A stretch of DNA of 21,319 nt from CAYFSC01 sp964345695 (GCA_964345695.1 CAYFSC010000036.1:1-21319), one strand, 5' to 3'; positions 7,147 to 15,688 are shown, numbered from the stretch's first letter. Made by a program: numbers and translations. Notes: a model not told the origin generated them from the letters alone.

Positions 7147-7917
7147 ATGCCTCTCGCTCGCGTCCTCCTCCTCGTCACTGTTCTGTCGCTTGCGGTCCCC
7201 TCGAGCTCGGGATCGTCCCTGCCTCCGGCCGCCGATACGACCGATGCGCTGTCGGTGCTCGTGTTCTCCAAGACGAACGGCTACCGGCACGCCTCCATCC
7301 CAGACGGGATCGCCATGCTGAAGGCGCTCGGGGCCGAGAACGGGTGGACGGTCACGGCCACTGAGGATTCGACGGCATTCCGGCGGAGTCGCCTGGCAGC
7401 GGTCGACGTGGTCGTGTTTTTGAGCACCAGCGGTGACGTCCTCGGTCCGCCGGGCCAGCGTGCACTGCGGGCCTTCGTCCGCGAGGGCGGAGGATTCGCG
7501 GGCATCCACGCGGCTGCGGACACCGAGTACGATTGGCCCTGGTACGGACGGCTTGTGGGCGCCTACTTCCAGGACCATCCGCCGGTGCAGCAGGCGACGG
7601 TCCGCGTCGACAATCGCTCGCATCCCTCCACGCGCATGCTGCCGGCCACATGGTCGCGGCGCGACGAATGGTACAACTTCCGGACCCATCCGCGCGACGC
7701 GGTGCGCGTTCTCGCCACGGTCGATGAGTCGACGTACAAGGGCGGGACGATGGGCGACGACCATCCCGTTGCGTGGTGCCGCCGGGTCGGAGAAGGACGT
7801 GCCTGGTACACGGCCGGCGGTCACACCGCGGCGTCGTTCCGCGAGCCCCTGTTTCGCCAGCACGTCCGAGGCGGGCTCCAGTGGGTCGCCGGCCGGGCCA
7901 GTGCAGAGTCTGAATGA
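7147..7917 (+). CDS. Exported ThuA-like domain protein
   Basis: A 256-residue secreted or lipoprotein-like protein. A hydrophobic N-terminus (residues 1-22, ALARVLLLV-type core followed by small residues) is a likely signal peptide. The rest is a single ThuA-like domain, a glutamine-amidotransferase-like fold found in trehalose utilisation proteins and in many exported Bacteroidota sugar-related proteins. Family marks are LVFSKTNGYRHASI (38-51), VDVVVFLSTSGD (86-97), GGGFAGIHAAADTEYDWPWY (114-133) and the downstream DHPVAW and YTAGGHT segments. The biochemical activity of ThuA domains is poorly defined, so no substrate is claimed. The ATG at 7147 starts the signal peptide. It is divergent from ndh with 189 bp between the two starts, and upstream of the DUF4168 gene by 178 bp. 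Confidence 0.88.
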   Translation: MPLARVLLLVTVLSLAVPSSSGSSLPPAADTTDALSVLVFSKTNGYRHASIPDGIAMLKALGAENGWTVTATEDSTAFRRSRLAAVDVVVFLSTSGDVLGPPGQRALRAFVREGGGFAGIHAAADTEYDWPWYGRLVGAYFQDHPPVQQATVRVDNRSHPSTRMLPATWSRRDEWYNFRTHPRDAVRVLATVDESTYKGGTMGDDHPVAWCRRVGEGRAWYTAGGHTAASFREPLFRQHVRGGLQWVAGRASAESE

Positions 7918-8095
7918 CCGGCTGGGCCGCGCAGACAGAATGCAAAGTCCGTGTTCAGGCCCGACCGTGGACGAAACACCACCCAATGTGGCCTCTTCAC
8001 CCTGTGAGTTTCACTTTCCGGAACGGGTGGTCTGCGGCTTGTTCGCTACGCGTTCCGGCGTCGCGATCCCGTTCCTAGAATACGTTTACACCGCT

Positions 8096-8551
8096 ATGTT
8101 TACTCGTTCTCGCTCCATCTTGAGCGTTGGTTTGCTTGCGCTTGCGTTTGCCCTTGTCGGACCGGTGGCGTACGGCCAAGGCAACATGGGCGGTCAGGGC
8201 GGACCCAGCATTTCCCCCTCTGACGTGACGGACGATCAGATCCAGTCGGTCGCCCGCATCGTCGTGGCCATGCAGCAAATCCAGCAGAAGTACCGCCAGC
8301 AGTACGGCAACCCGCAGAACATGGACTCCAGCAAGGTCGCGGAAGTGCGGCGGAAGCTGATGAAGGAGCAGCAGCAGGTCATGAGCAAGAAGGTGAAGGA
8401 AGAGGGCATGAGTGTGCAGAAGTTCCAGCAGATCATGCAGACGGCCCGCCGTGACTCGACCCTCCGCACTGAGATGCGCTCCGCCATCATGGAGATGCGC
8501 AAGCAGCAGGGCGGTGGCATGCAGAACCAGCGAGGCGGCGGCGGACGGTAG
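8096..8551 (+). CDS. Exported DUF4168-like protein
   Basis: A 151-residue exported protein of unknown function. Residues 1-27 form a signal peptide (basic start, hydrophobic core, cleavage after VAYG or nearby). The mature part has a Gly/Met-rich linker, then SPSDVTDDQIQSVARIVVAM (40-59), which matches the start of the DUF4168 domain, followed by a long charged, Gln/Lys-rich helical region (60-135) and a Gly/Gln-rich tail. Proteins of this family are small, helical and periplasmic. The start ATG at 8096 has no Shine-Dalgarno; TACGTTTA at 8081-8088 is one base from the Bacteroidota -7 consensus TAnnTTTG, which would place the transcript start almost at the ATG, but this is a weak signal. It is followed by a large hairpin at 8733-8772. 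Confidence 0.8.
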   Translation: MFTRSRSILSVGLLALAFALVGPVAYGQGNMGGQGGPSISPSDVTDDQIQSVARIVVAMQQIQQKYRQQYGNPQNMDSSKVAEVRRKLMKEQQQVMSKKVKEEGMSVQKFQQIMQTARRDSTLRTEMRSAIMEMRKQQGGGMQNQRGGGGR

Positions 8552-8732
8552 CTCCCGCTCTTTCTGCTGATGCGGACGCCAACCGCTGACGCCCGGATTT
8601 CGGAAGCCGGACAGGCCTCCGAATCCTGCTCAGATGCCCGCCGCGCGCAGAGGGTGCGATTGAGGACCCAGCATCGCGAGTGGATCTGCACGCAGGTGGC
8701 CCCTTGCCTAACGACCCCTTGCTGATTCCTAT

Positions 8733-8772
8733 ACCCCGCCAGGATGAGCTTTGCCCTGCATCCTGTCGGGGT
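8733..8772. terminator. Long hairpin between convergent genes
   Basis: ACCCCG-C-CAGGATG (8733-8746) pairs with CATCCTG-T-CGGGGT (8759-8772): 13 base pairs with a single internal mismatch and a 12-nt loop. It lies between the DUF4168 gene (ends 8551, plus strand) and the SulP gene (ends 8791, minus strand), 18 bp from the SulP stop. No T run follows it on either strand, so it may act as a bidirectional factor-assisted terminator or 3'-end stabilising structure. Confidence 0.6.
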
Positions 8773-8790
8773 TCTGTAGATGCACGATCC

Positions 8791-10569
8791 CTACGACGCA
8801 GCGGGCGTGGTCGTTTTCTTCTGCGGCCGCGTCTTGGCGAGGTAGCGCCCCAACCGATCGCCCTGATCCTCGGCGTCCCACTTCTTCAGGATGGAGAGAA
8901 CGGCCTCGTGCGGGTCGAGATGAAAGTGGTCCTCGCCGAGAAGGTCGTAGAGGTCCGACCGCCGGACCACCTCGCGCACCGGGCCGATCAGGCCGGTGAA
9001 GTGGAGCTTGATCCCCTGCTTCTCCAGCGTCTCGATGGTTGACAGCAGCGCCTCGATGGCCGTGGTGTCCAGGTCGTTGATGCTCGTGCCGTCGATGATC
9101 ACGATCTTCACCCGGCGTCCCTCGCGCTCGCTCTTCTCCAGGATGAAGTCTTTGAAGTACTCGGCATTGGCGAACGAAAAGGACGCATCCACCCGCAGCA
9201 CCATGATGTCTTTGAGGCGGAGGGCCTGTTCGAAGCGCTCATGGTCGCGGAACAGGCGGGTGCCCGCCACGTGACCGAGCTCCGCGACGTTGGGGCGGCT
9301 CACGCGGTAGAGCATCGCCACGACACTTGCCCCGATGCCGATGAGAATGCCTTCCTGGATGCCGATCACGAGCACGCAGGCGGCCGTGAAGAGCGCGATG
9401 GTTCCGTCGCGGCGCCGCGCTTCGAACAGGTTACGCACCTCCTTGATGTCGATGAGACCGAAGCCCGCGACCATGATGATGGCCGCCAGTGCGGGTATCG
9501 GCAGGTGGTAGAACAGGGGCGTGAGGAGCAGCAGCGTGAGGGCAATGACGCCCGCGGCGAACGCATTCGAAAGGGGCGTGCGCGCCCCGGCCTGCTCGTT
9601 GACGGCCGAGCGCGAGAAGCTGCCCGATGCCGGAATGCCCCGGAACAAACTGCCGACGAGGTTGGCCGCCCCCATGCCTACGAGCTCGCGGTTGGCGTCG
9701 AGCGTATAGCCGTGGCGCACGGCGAAGACGCGCCCCAGCGATACGTTCTTCATGAACTGGATGAGCGCGAGCGTCACGGCCGTGGGCAGAAGCGTCCGCA
9801 TGTCGACCAGCGACAGCGAGGGGACTGCGGGAGTGGGGAGCCCGGTGGGGATCGATCCGATCACGTCGACGCCGTCACCGCGGAGTTCGAAGATCCAGCT
9901 TGCTGTGGTAGCGAGGACAACGACCACCAGCGCCTCGGGCACACGCGGCATCCAGCGGGGCAGCCCCACGAGCAGCACGATGCATCCGAGCCCGACGCCC
10001 AGCGAGAGCAGGTGCACGTCGCCCAGGTGCTGCGCCGCACTCCACAGAAGCACGTGGACGTACTGGGACGATCCCAGATCTACTCCCAGAAGGTTGCCGA
10101 GCTGGCTGAACCCGATGATGAGCGCCGCGGCCGACGTGAGGCCGACGACCACGGGACGGGAGATCAGGTTTGCGACGAAGCCCAGCTGCAAAAGTCCCAT
10201 CGCAATTTGCATCACGCCCACCAGGGCCGTGAGCAGCAGGGCCAGCGCCACGTATGCGTCCGATCCGGCCTGCGCCATGGTGCCCAGGCCGGCGGCAACG
10301 ATCAGCATGTCGATCGCCGTGGGCCCGACCGAAAGGTGCCGCGACGTGGCCAGCAGCGGGTACACGAGGGCCGGGACGAGGGCCGCGTACAGCCCGTAGA
10401 TGGGGGGCATGCCCGCAATGACGGCGTACGCCATCCCCTGCGGAATCATCATCACGCCGACCGTGATTCCGGCAAGGGCGTCGCTGCGTAGCGCCTCAGG
10501 GGTATAATCGGGCAGCCAGGAGGTGATATAGAGGGTCTGCTGAACCCAGTCTCGGACGTGCGTCCACAT
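8791..10569 (-). CDS. SulP family anion permease with STAS domain (copy 1)
   Basis: A 592-residue inner-membrane SulP/SLC26 transporter, a family that moves sulfate, bicarbonate or other anions, often with Na+. The N-terminal family signature is present (RSDALAGITVGVMMIPQGMA, 28-47), then GMPPIYGLYAALVP and TSRHLSVGPTA. Later come NRELVGMGAANLVGSLFRGIP and the SRSAVNEQAGARTPL segment. A cytoplasmic STAS domain occupies the last 150 residues or so, with the typical DGTSINDLDTTAIEAL loop. The ATG at 10569 is preferred over a TTG five codons upstream, because the neighbouring paralogue starts at the equivalent ATG and both are then exactly 592 residues. It is 133 bp downstream of its paralogue on the same strand. 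Sulfate is likely given the SLC13 neighbour, but bicarbonate cannot be excluded. Confidence 0.92.
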   Translation of the reverse strand: MWTHVRDWVQQTLYITSWLPDYTPEALRSDALAGITVGVMMIPQGMAYAVIAGMPPIYGLYAALVPALVYPLLATSRHLSVGPTAIDMLIVAAGLGTMAQAGSDAYVALALLLTALVGVMQIAMGLLQLGFVANLISRPVVVGLTSAAALIIGFSQLGNLLGVDLGSSQYVHVLLWSAAQHLGDVHLLSLGVGLGCIVLLVGLPRWMPRVPEALVVVVLATTASWIFELRGDGVDVIGSIPTGLPTPAVPSLSLVDMRTLLPTAVTLALIQFMKNVSLGRVFAVRHGYTLDANRELVGMGAANLVGSLFRGIPASGSFSRSAVNEQAGARTPLSNAFAAGVIALTLLLLTPLFYHLPIPALAAIIMVAGFGLIDIKEVRNLFEARRRDGTIALFTAACVLVIGIQEGILIGIGASVVAMLYRVSRPNVAELGHVAGTRLFRDHERFEQALRLKDIMVLRVDASFSFANAEYFKDFILEKSEREGRRVKIVIIDGTSINDLDTTAIEALLSTIETLEKQGIKLHFTGLIGPVREVVRRSDLYDLLGEDHFHLDPHEAVLSILKKWDAEDQGDRLGRYLAKTRPQKKTTTPAAS

Positions 10570-10702
10570 CGCGCGTGCGCTCAAGGGCGTCTGCGAATGA
10601 ATAGAGTGTAAGCATGCGTAAGGACCGCGATCCCCGGTTCATTCCCGATCTAGCATCGCCGGCCCTCTGTGCGCTGGTTGAACAAGGCCCAGATTCCCGT
10701 CG

Positions 10703-12481
10703 TCACGACGCCGCGGGAGTCGCTTTCTTCTTCTGCGGGCTGGTTTCGGCGAAGTATCGGTCCACGCGGTTGCCTCCGTCTTCGGCGTCCCAGCGCTTCA
10801 GGACCGAAACGACGGCGTCGTGCGGATCCATGTGGAAGTAGTTTTCCCCGAGCATGCCGTGCAGCCCGGAGCGGCGAACGACCTCGCGCACCGGGCCAAT
10901 CAGCCCGGTCAGGTGAAGCTCGATGCCCTGTTTCTCTAGGGTCTCGATGGTCGACTCCAGCGCCTCGATGGCCGTGGTGTCCAGGTCATTGATGCTGGTG
11001 CCGTCGACGACCACGACGCTCACGCTCCGTCCTTCACGCTCGCTCTTCTCCAGGATGAAGTCTTTGAAGTACTCGGCATTGGCGAACGAAAAGGCCGCAT
11101 CCACCCGCAGTACCATGATGTCCTGAATCCGCAGGGCCTGGCTGAACCGGTCGAGGTCGCGGAAGAGCCGGGTGCCGGGCACGTGCCCGAGCTCGGCCAC
11201 ATTGGGACGGCTGATGCGGTACAGCACGGCGATCACGTTGGCCCCGATGCCCAGGATGATGCCTTCCTGGATGCCCACGATGAGAGTGCAGAGCGCGGTG
11301 AAGACTGCAATGGTGAAGTCCCGCCGCCGCGCCACGTACAGGTTTTTGAGCTCGCGGAGGTCGATCAGGTTGAAGCCAGCCACGATGATGATCGCCGCCA
11401 GCGCAGGCATGGGCAGGTAGTGAAACAGCGGCGTCAGGAAGAGCAGCGTGAGGCCGATGACGAGCGCGGTGAACACGTTGGCAAGCGGCGTGCGGGCGCC
11501 GGCCTGCTCGTTGACGGCCGAGCGCGAGAAGCTGCCCGACGCCGGAATGCTGCGGAAGAAGCTGCCCAGCAGATTGGCCGTCCCGATCCCGACCAGTTCT
11601 CGGTTGGCGTCGATCGTGTAGCCGTGGCGGGCTGCGAAGGTGCGACCGAGCGTCACGACGTTCAAGAACTGCACGAGCGCGAGGGTGAAGGCCGCCGGAA
11701 GCAGCTCGCGGAGGTCATTCACGCCGAGGTGGGGGATCCCAAATGATGGAAGGCCACTGGGCACGTCGCCGATGATTGCGACGCCTGCGTCCGGGAGGAC
11801 GAAGCCCCAGCTCACGAGGATGGCGCCGACCGCCACGACCAGCATTTCAGGAATCCGAGGCTCCCACCAGGGAAGCACGACCAGAAGCAGGATGCATCCG
11901 GCGCCGAGCCCCAGGGACAGGACGTGCACGTCCCCGAGGCGCTGCAGTGCCTGCTCAACAAGCACGTACACGTATTGCGAGCGTCCGAGCTCGATGCCGA
12001 GCAGGTTGCCGATCTGGCTGAAACTGATGATGAACGCGGCCGCGGTGGTAAGCCCGGCGATGACCGGCCGCGAGAGCAGGTTGGCGACAAAGCCAAACTG
12101 CATGAGGCCCATGGCGATCTGGGCCAGGCCGACCATAGCCGTGAGCAAGATGGCCAGTGCTACATAGCGATCGGTGCCGGGCTGGGCAAGAGCTCCGAGG
12201 CCTGCACCCATGATCAGCATGTCGATGGCCGTCGGGCCCAGGGCGAGGTGGCGCGAGGTGCCCAGCACGGGGTAGACAACCAGCGGCAGAAGGGCAGCAT
12301 ACAGCCCGTAGATGGGTGGCATGCCCGCAATGACGGCGTACGCCATGCCCTGCGGGATCAGCATCACGCCGACCGTGATCCCGGCGAGGGCGTCGCTGCG
12401 TAGCGCCGACCGCGTATAGTCGGGCAGCCAAGAGGTGATGTGCAGGGTCTGCTGTATCCAGTCTCGGACCTGCGTCCACAT
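10703..12481 (-). CDS. SulP family anion permease with STAS domain (copy 2)
   Basis: A 592-residue paralogue of the downstream SulP gene, aligned from end to end (both begin MWT-x-VRDW and end TPAAS). All family motifs are present: SulP signature, ANRELVGIGTANLLGSFFRSIP, SRSAVNEQAGARTPL, and the C-terminal STAS domain with DGTSINDLDTTAIEAL. The STAS domain and the substrate-site helices are very similar between copies; the segment around residues 215-260 differs most, which could reflect a different affinity or partner. The second position after the SLC13-type gene, on the same strand, suggests a common transport role. A tandem 8-mer repeat lies directly upstream (12491-12506). Confidence 0.92.
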   Translation of the reverse strand: MWTQVRDWIQQTLHITSWLPDYTRSALRSDALAGITVGVMLIPQGMAYAVIAGMPPIYGLYAALLPLVVYPVLGTSRHLALGPTAIDMLIMGAGLGALAQPGTDRYVALAILLTAMVGLAQIAMGLMQFGFVANLLSRPVIAGLTTAAAFIISFSQIGNLLGIELGRSQYVYVLVEQALQRLGDVHVLSLGLGAGCILLLVVLPWWEPRIPEMLVVAVGAILVSWGFVLPDAGVAIIGDVPSGLPSFGIPHLGVNDLRELLPAAFTLALVQFLNVVTLGRTFAARHGYTIDANRELVGIGTANLLGSFFRSIPASGSFSRSAVNEQAGARTPLANVFTALVIGLTLLFLTPLFHYLPMPALAAIIIVAGFNLIDLRELKNLYVARRRDFTIAVFTALCTLIVGIQEGIILGIGANVIAVLYRISRPNVAELGHVPGTRLFRDLDRFSQALRIQDIMVLRVDAAFSFANAEYFKDFILEKSEREGRSVSVVVVDGTSINDLDTTAIEALESTIETLEKQGIELHLTGLIGPVREVVRRSGLHGMLGENYFHMDPHDAVVSVLKRWDAEDGGNRVDRYFAETSPQKKKATPAAS

Positions 12482-12806
12482 CGCACGTGCGCGTCGAAGC
12501 GTCGAAGAGAAAAGGAAGCCAGCGGGCTACGAGTGTGCAGGACGAACCCGCAGAGCGCGTGTCCACGGAAGGTGGGAAAAAGCCGCTCGGCGTTGCGCGT
12601 CCGGTGCGTGCACCGTTGTGTCAGTCTCGCTTGTACAGGACGCCAGGGGCGAGCGCTGCGAGGACGCGAAAGGCGGAGCGCGAAAACATTGTCTCGGACG
12701 GGGGAGCGTCGGCACGGGAGGCATCGAACAGGGAGTACAGGAGCAAACGACGTGCCGGGCTTGGACCGCGCACCACGAAGACCCACTCCGGACTGCCGGG
12801 CGGCAG
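12482..12806. other. 325-bp gap upstream of SulP copy 2
   Basis: No gene is supported here. Next to the SulP start are an 8-bp palindrome GCACGTGC (12483-12490) and two abutting copies of GCGTCGAA (12491-12498 and 12499-12506), possible regulator contacts. GGTGC-GT-GCACC near 12602 could form a small hairpin. CTGCCG-GG-CGGCAG (12793-12806) lies directly after the SLC13 stop codon. The gap length suggests that the SulP genes have a promoter separate from the SLC13 gene, but I cannot place it. Confidence 0.4.
12793..12806 (-). terminator. Small hairpin directly after the SLC13 stop
   Basis: CTGCCG (12793-12798) and CGGCAG (12801-12806) are complementary with only two bases between them, so a real fold would use a shorter stem. 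It abuts the TAG stop of the SLC13-type gene. There is no T tract, so this is a weak terminator candidate. Confidence 0.25.
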
Positions 12807-14585
12807 CTAGAAGGACCAAAACCAGGGAATGAGGAACGTTCCAAGAACCCACAAGATGACGTTGAGCGGTGTTCCGACCTTCGTGAAGTCCGTGAATTTA
12901 TACTGGCCCGGCCCGTAAATCATGGTGTTGGTCTGGTAGCCTACGGGGGTCATGAAGCTGAGGGAGGCGGCGTACGTGATGGCCATCAGGAACGGGCGGG
13001 GGCTCACGCCCAAGGTCTGAGCCGCCTGGATCGCGATGGGGGTGAGGAGGGCCGCAGTGGCCTGGTTGGAGATGATGTTGGTCAGCATCATCGACGCGAG
13101 AAAGAAGCCGCTGAGAACGGCCGTAGGCCCGAACGGCTGCAGGCTGCCCAGCAGCACCTCCGAAAGGATATCGGCTGCGCCCGAGTTCTCCATGGCCGTC
13201 CCGAGCGGAATCACGCCGGCCAGCAGGAAGATCACCTTCCAGTTGATGGCCTGGTACGCCTCCTCGGTCGTAATGCAGCCGGTGAGCACCATCAGGATGC
13301 ACCCGGTGAGGGCGCTCACCACGATCGGGAGGATATTCAACGCCGCGGTGAGGACGACGCCCACCAGGATGGCGACAGCGACGGGGATGCGGTTCCACCG
13401 ATACTGCGGGACGTCGACCTCCGTGGCGAGCACGAACGACGGATCGTCCTGGACCTCGCGCGTCCGCTCTTCCTGCATGTCGAGCAGCACCGAGTCGCCC
13501 CCTTCGAGGCGCACGTCGCCCAGATCTTCCTGGCGCAGCGTGTCATGGCGCCGAATGGCAAGCGGAACGGCCCCAAAGCGGTCCTGGAAGTCGACCTCCG
13601 AGATGCGCTCCCGCTCCAGCGACGAGTCCGGTGCGGCCACGGCCTCCACGAGTTTGTCGGGCCCGCCCTCCAGGTCCACGTCGTGCCACTCGCGGGCCGG
13701 GCGCAGCGAGACATCCTCGCGCTCCACCAGCTTCTCGATTTCCTCGACGCTCCCGCGGATGCGTAGCACGTTGCCGGCCTCCAGCGCGGCGTCGCGATTG
13801 CGCCGGACGGGCTCGTCGGTGCCGCGCAGAATCTGCAGGACGTCGAGGTCCAGATCTTCGATGAGGCTCGACTCCTCGAGGGTGTCCCCCACGCACGCGC
13901 TCCGCTCGTCGATCACCACGTCGGTAAGGTAGGCCTGCATTTCGTAGTTGGAGGTCAGGCCCTGCCCCTCGCGGCGCGCCGGAATGAGTGGAACCCCGAC
14001 GGTGTAGATGTAGGCAAACCCTACGGCGAGGAAGAGGATGCCGAGCGGCGTAAACTCGAACATTCCGAACGGCTCGGCCCCGTGCTGCTGCGCCAGAGAG
14101 CTGACGAGGATGTTGGTTGACGTGCCCAGCAGGGTGCACACGCCGCCGAACATCGAGGCAAACGAGAGCGGCATGAGCAGCTTCGACGCACTGACCCGCA
14201 GGTCCGACGCCACCCCGATGACGACGGGAATGAAGATGGCGACGGCAGCGGTGTTGTTGATGAAGGCGCTCACGACTCCAATGCCCCCCATCATGAGGCT
14301 GAGCGTGAGCCAGAAATTGCCGCGCCCGTACTCCGAGAACAGATCACTCAGGCGGGTGAGGGCACCGGTCCGGCGGAGGGCTTCGCTCAGGACGAACATC
14401 GCGCCAATGGTGACCGTCGCCGTGTTGCTGAACCCGGACAGTCCCTCACGCGGGGAGACGATGCCGGTGAGGAGGAGCGTTGCCAGGATAATCAGGGCCG
14501 CGACGTCGAACGGGACCCGGTCGGACACGAACAGGATCATCGCGACCACGAGCAACGCAAAGACGATCACCGCGTCGATAGACAT
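12807..14585 (-). CDS. SLC13/DASS-type permease with two RCK_C (TrkA-C) domains
   Basis: A 592-residue Na+-coupled anion permease of the SLC13/ArsB-NhaD class, with the arrangement of SAC1-like sulfate transporters: membrane block (about 3-202), two cytoplasmic RCK_C/TrkA-C domains (about 215-292 and 308-375), second membrane block (about 398-590). The two substrate-site motifs of the family are visible, FINNTA (108-113) in the first half and TNIISNQAT (502-510) in the second, with GTSTN at 154-158. The RCK_C domains probably sense a cytoplasmic ligand. The ATG at 14585 is preferred over a TTG three codons upstream. It leads the minus-strand series with the two SulP permeases, which supports sulfate uptake, though dicarboxylate or other anions remain possible. 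Confidence 0.9.
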   Translation of the reverse strand: MSIDAVIVFALLVVAMILFVSDRVPFDVAALIILATLLLTGIVSPREGLSGFSNTATVTIGAMFVLSEALRRTGALTRLSDLFSEYGRGNFWLTLSLMMGGIGVVSAFINNTAAVAIFIPVVIGVASDLRVSASKLLMPLSFASMFGGVCTLLGTSTNILVSSLAQQHGAEPFGMFEFTPLGILFLAVGFAYIYTVGVPLIPARREGQGLTSNYEMQAYLTDVVIDERSACVGDTLEESSLIEDLDLDVLQILRGTDEPVRRNRDAALEAGNVLRIRGSVEEIEKLVEREDVSLRPAREWHDVDLEGGPDKLVEAVAAPDSSLERERISEVDFQDRFGAVPLAIRRHDTLRQEDLGDVRLEGGDSVLLDMQEERTREVQDDPSFVLATEVDVPQYRWNRIPVAVAILVGVVLTAALNILPIVVSALTGCILMVLTGCITTEEAYQAINWKVIFLLAGVIPLGTAMENSGAADILSEVLLGSLQPFGPTAVLSGFFLASMMLTNIISNQATAALLTPIAIQAAQTLGVSPRPFLMAITYAASLSFMTPVGYQTNTMIYGPGQYKFTDFTKVGTPLNVILWVLGTFLIPWFWSF

Positions 14586-14673
14586 CGGCGTCAAGCGTCG
14601 GGGTCAATCTGGAGGTGCACGAAATCGAGTGAATTAGCATCGTCCAATCAACCTTTGCCGGCGTCGGTTCCCC

Positions 14674-14692
14674 TGTTTACAACGTTCAAACA
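14674..14692. promoter_or_regulatory. TGTTT-N9-AAACA inverted repeat in divergent region
   Basis: TGTTT (14674-14678) and AAACA (14688-14692) form an inverted repeat with a nine-base centre in the 269-bp region between the SLC13 start (minus) and the NUDIX start (plus). The half-sites resemble a dimeric regulator site in size, but five-base arms are common by chance. No promoter could be confidently placed beside it. Confidence 0.2.
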
Positions 14693-14854
14693 TTGCGTCG
14701 TCGGCAGTCCCCATCCGGGGCAGGGATCACGAAAGGTTCGTGTTCGGTCCCAACGATTCGGGTCGTCGGTCGTACAGATGACTGCACGGAATGCCGCCGC
14801 GCGATAATCCTGCGTGCGCCTTGTCCGACGCTCCCTGTCGACACTCAACTCGTC

Positions 14855-15544
14855 ATGCTGCTATTCACTTCGGTCCCAGAGCCTCTCTCGCTCGACGTTG
14901 TGGCGCGGGATGGGCTTGCTGCCGATGCCGGCAAGAAGCTGACGCTCTGGACCGCTCTTGAGGCCGTCCCCGATTCCGATGATGCGCCCCTCCTGGTTGT
15001 AGACACCCAGGCGATGGATCATCCACCCCATCGGGCGACAAACAGTCGGGTGCATGTGGCGTCGGTGCCGGCGTCCGCCATCCGCAACATCGACCCGTAC
15101 TCGCCGCCTCAGCAGGTCGTCGCCGCCGGGGGCTACGTGACCTGCCCGCTCGACGACGACGTGGCGCTTCTGGTGATCCACCGGAAAGGCGTGTGGGATC
15201 TCCCGAAAGGCAAGCAGGAACCCGGCGAGACCCTGCAGGCCTGTGCGCTGCGAGAGGTGCGCGAGGAGGTCGGTATCGACCGGCTCCGAGCTCTGCGGCC
15301 TCTCGGCACGACGAAGCATGCCTTCCAGGCCGACGATACCTACAAGGTGAAGACGACGCACTGGTACCAGATGCGCACTGCAGCGCGCACGTTCACGCCA
15401 GCGCGCGAGGAGGACATCCGGCGCGTGACCTGGGCCCGGTGGGACGTGGCGTATCAACACATCGGCTACGCCAATCTCACCGAACACATGCAGCAGGTCG
15501 AGTCAACCGTGCGACGCACGCTCCGGGAGGACGAGGGGGCCTGA
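14855..15544 (+). CDS. NUDIX hydrolase with an N-terminal extension
   Basis: A 229-residue protein with a complete NUDIX box from Gly119 to Ile141: G-x5-E (119/125), then R133-E134-V135, E137-E138 and G140-I141, fitting G-x5-E-x7-REU-xEE-x-GU. NUDIX enzymes hydrolyse nucleoside diphosphates linked to another group, using Mg2+ held by the Glu residues. The preceding strand GVWDLPKGK (112-120) and the later KTTHWYQM strand (166-173) belong to the fold. Residues 1-88 form an extra domain with no motif I recognise. The substrate is not predictable. The ATG at 14855 is chosen because the frame upstream to 14693 is unlike protein. It is divergent from the SLC13 gene and 144 bp ahead of the TetR gene. 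Confidence 0.9.
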   Translation: MLLFTSVPEPLSLDVVARDGLAADAGKKLTLWTALEAVPDSDDAPLLVVDTQAMDHPPHRATNSRVHVASVPASAIRNIDPYSPPQQVVAAGGYVTCPLDDDVALLVIHRKGVWDLPKGKQEPGETLQACALREVREEVGIDRLRALRPLGTTKHAFQADDTYKVKTTHWYQMRTAARTFTPAREEDIRRVTWARWDVAYQHIGYANLTEHMQQVESTVRRTLREDEGA

Positions 15545-15617
15545 CATGCGCCGCATCTGCAGAGGAGAGCCGCACGGCCAGCACACCCTCCGGATCGTGA
15601 CGAAACAGATACATCGC

Positions 15618-15652
15618 GGAACCTCGGAACCATTCTTTTAGACCGTCCATTC
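15618..15652 (+). promoter_or_regulatory. Repeat cluster upstream of the TetR gene
   Basis: Two GGAACC copies (15618-15623 and 15626-15631) overlap the first of two CCATTC copies (15630-15635 and 15647-15652, 17 bp apart). TAGACC (15639-15644) lies between the CCATTC copies; it equals one half of the TAGACC-N4-GGTCTA box I recall for E. coli NemR, but the second half is missing. The cluster is 37 bp from the TetR start, where an autoregulatory operator would be expected. Function is inferred from position only. Confidence 0.25.
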
Positions 15653-15688
15653 CAGAAGTCGAATTCCGAAACCAACGCTCGTGTCTGC

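Noticed and set aside
6958..7986. 343-codon open N-terminal extension of the NADH dehydrogenase frame
   Set aside because: It runs opposite the ThuA gene, is Arg-rich, carries no domain, and the FAD fold begins right after the ATG at 6957. High G+C leaves such antisense frames open.
9241..10491. Long plus-strand frame (about 416 codons) opposite SulP copy 1
   Set aside because: Charged low-complexity product; antisense shadow of the permease. The same applies to the frames at 11183-11746 and 12435-13766.
10570..10702. Possible small gene between the SulP copies
   Set aside because: Only short frames; the sequence is an ordinary 133-bp spacer.
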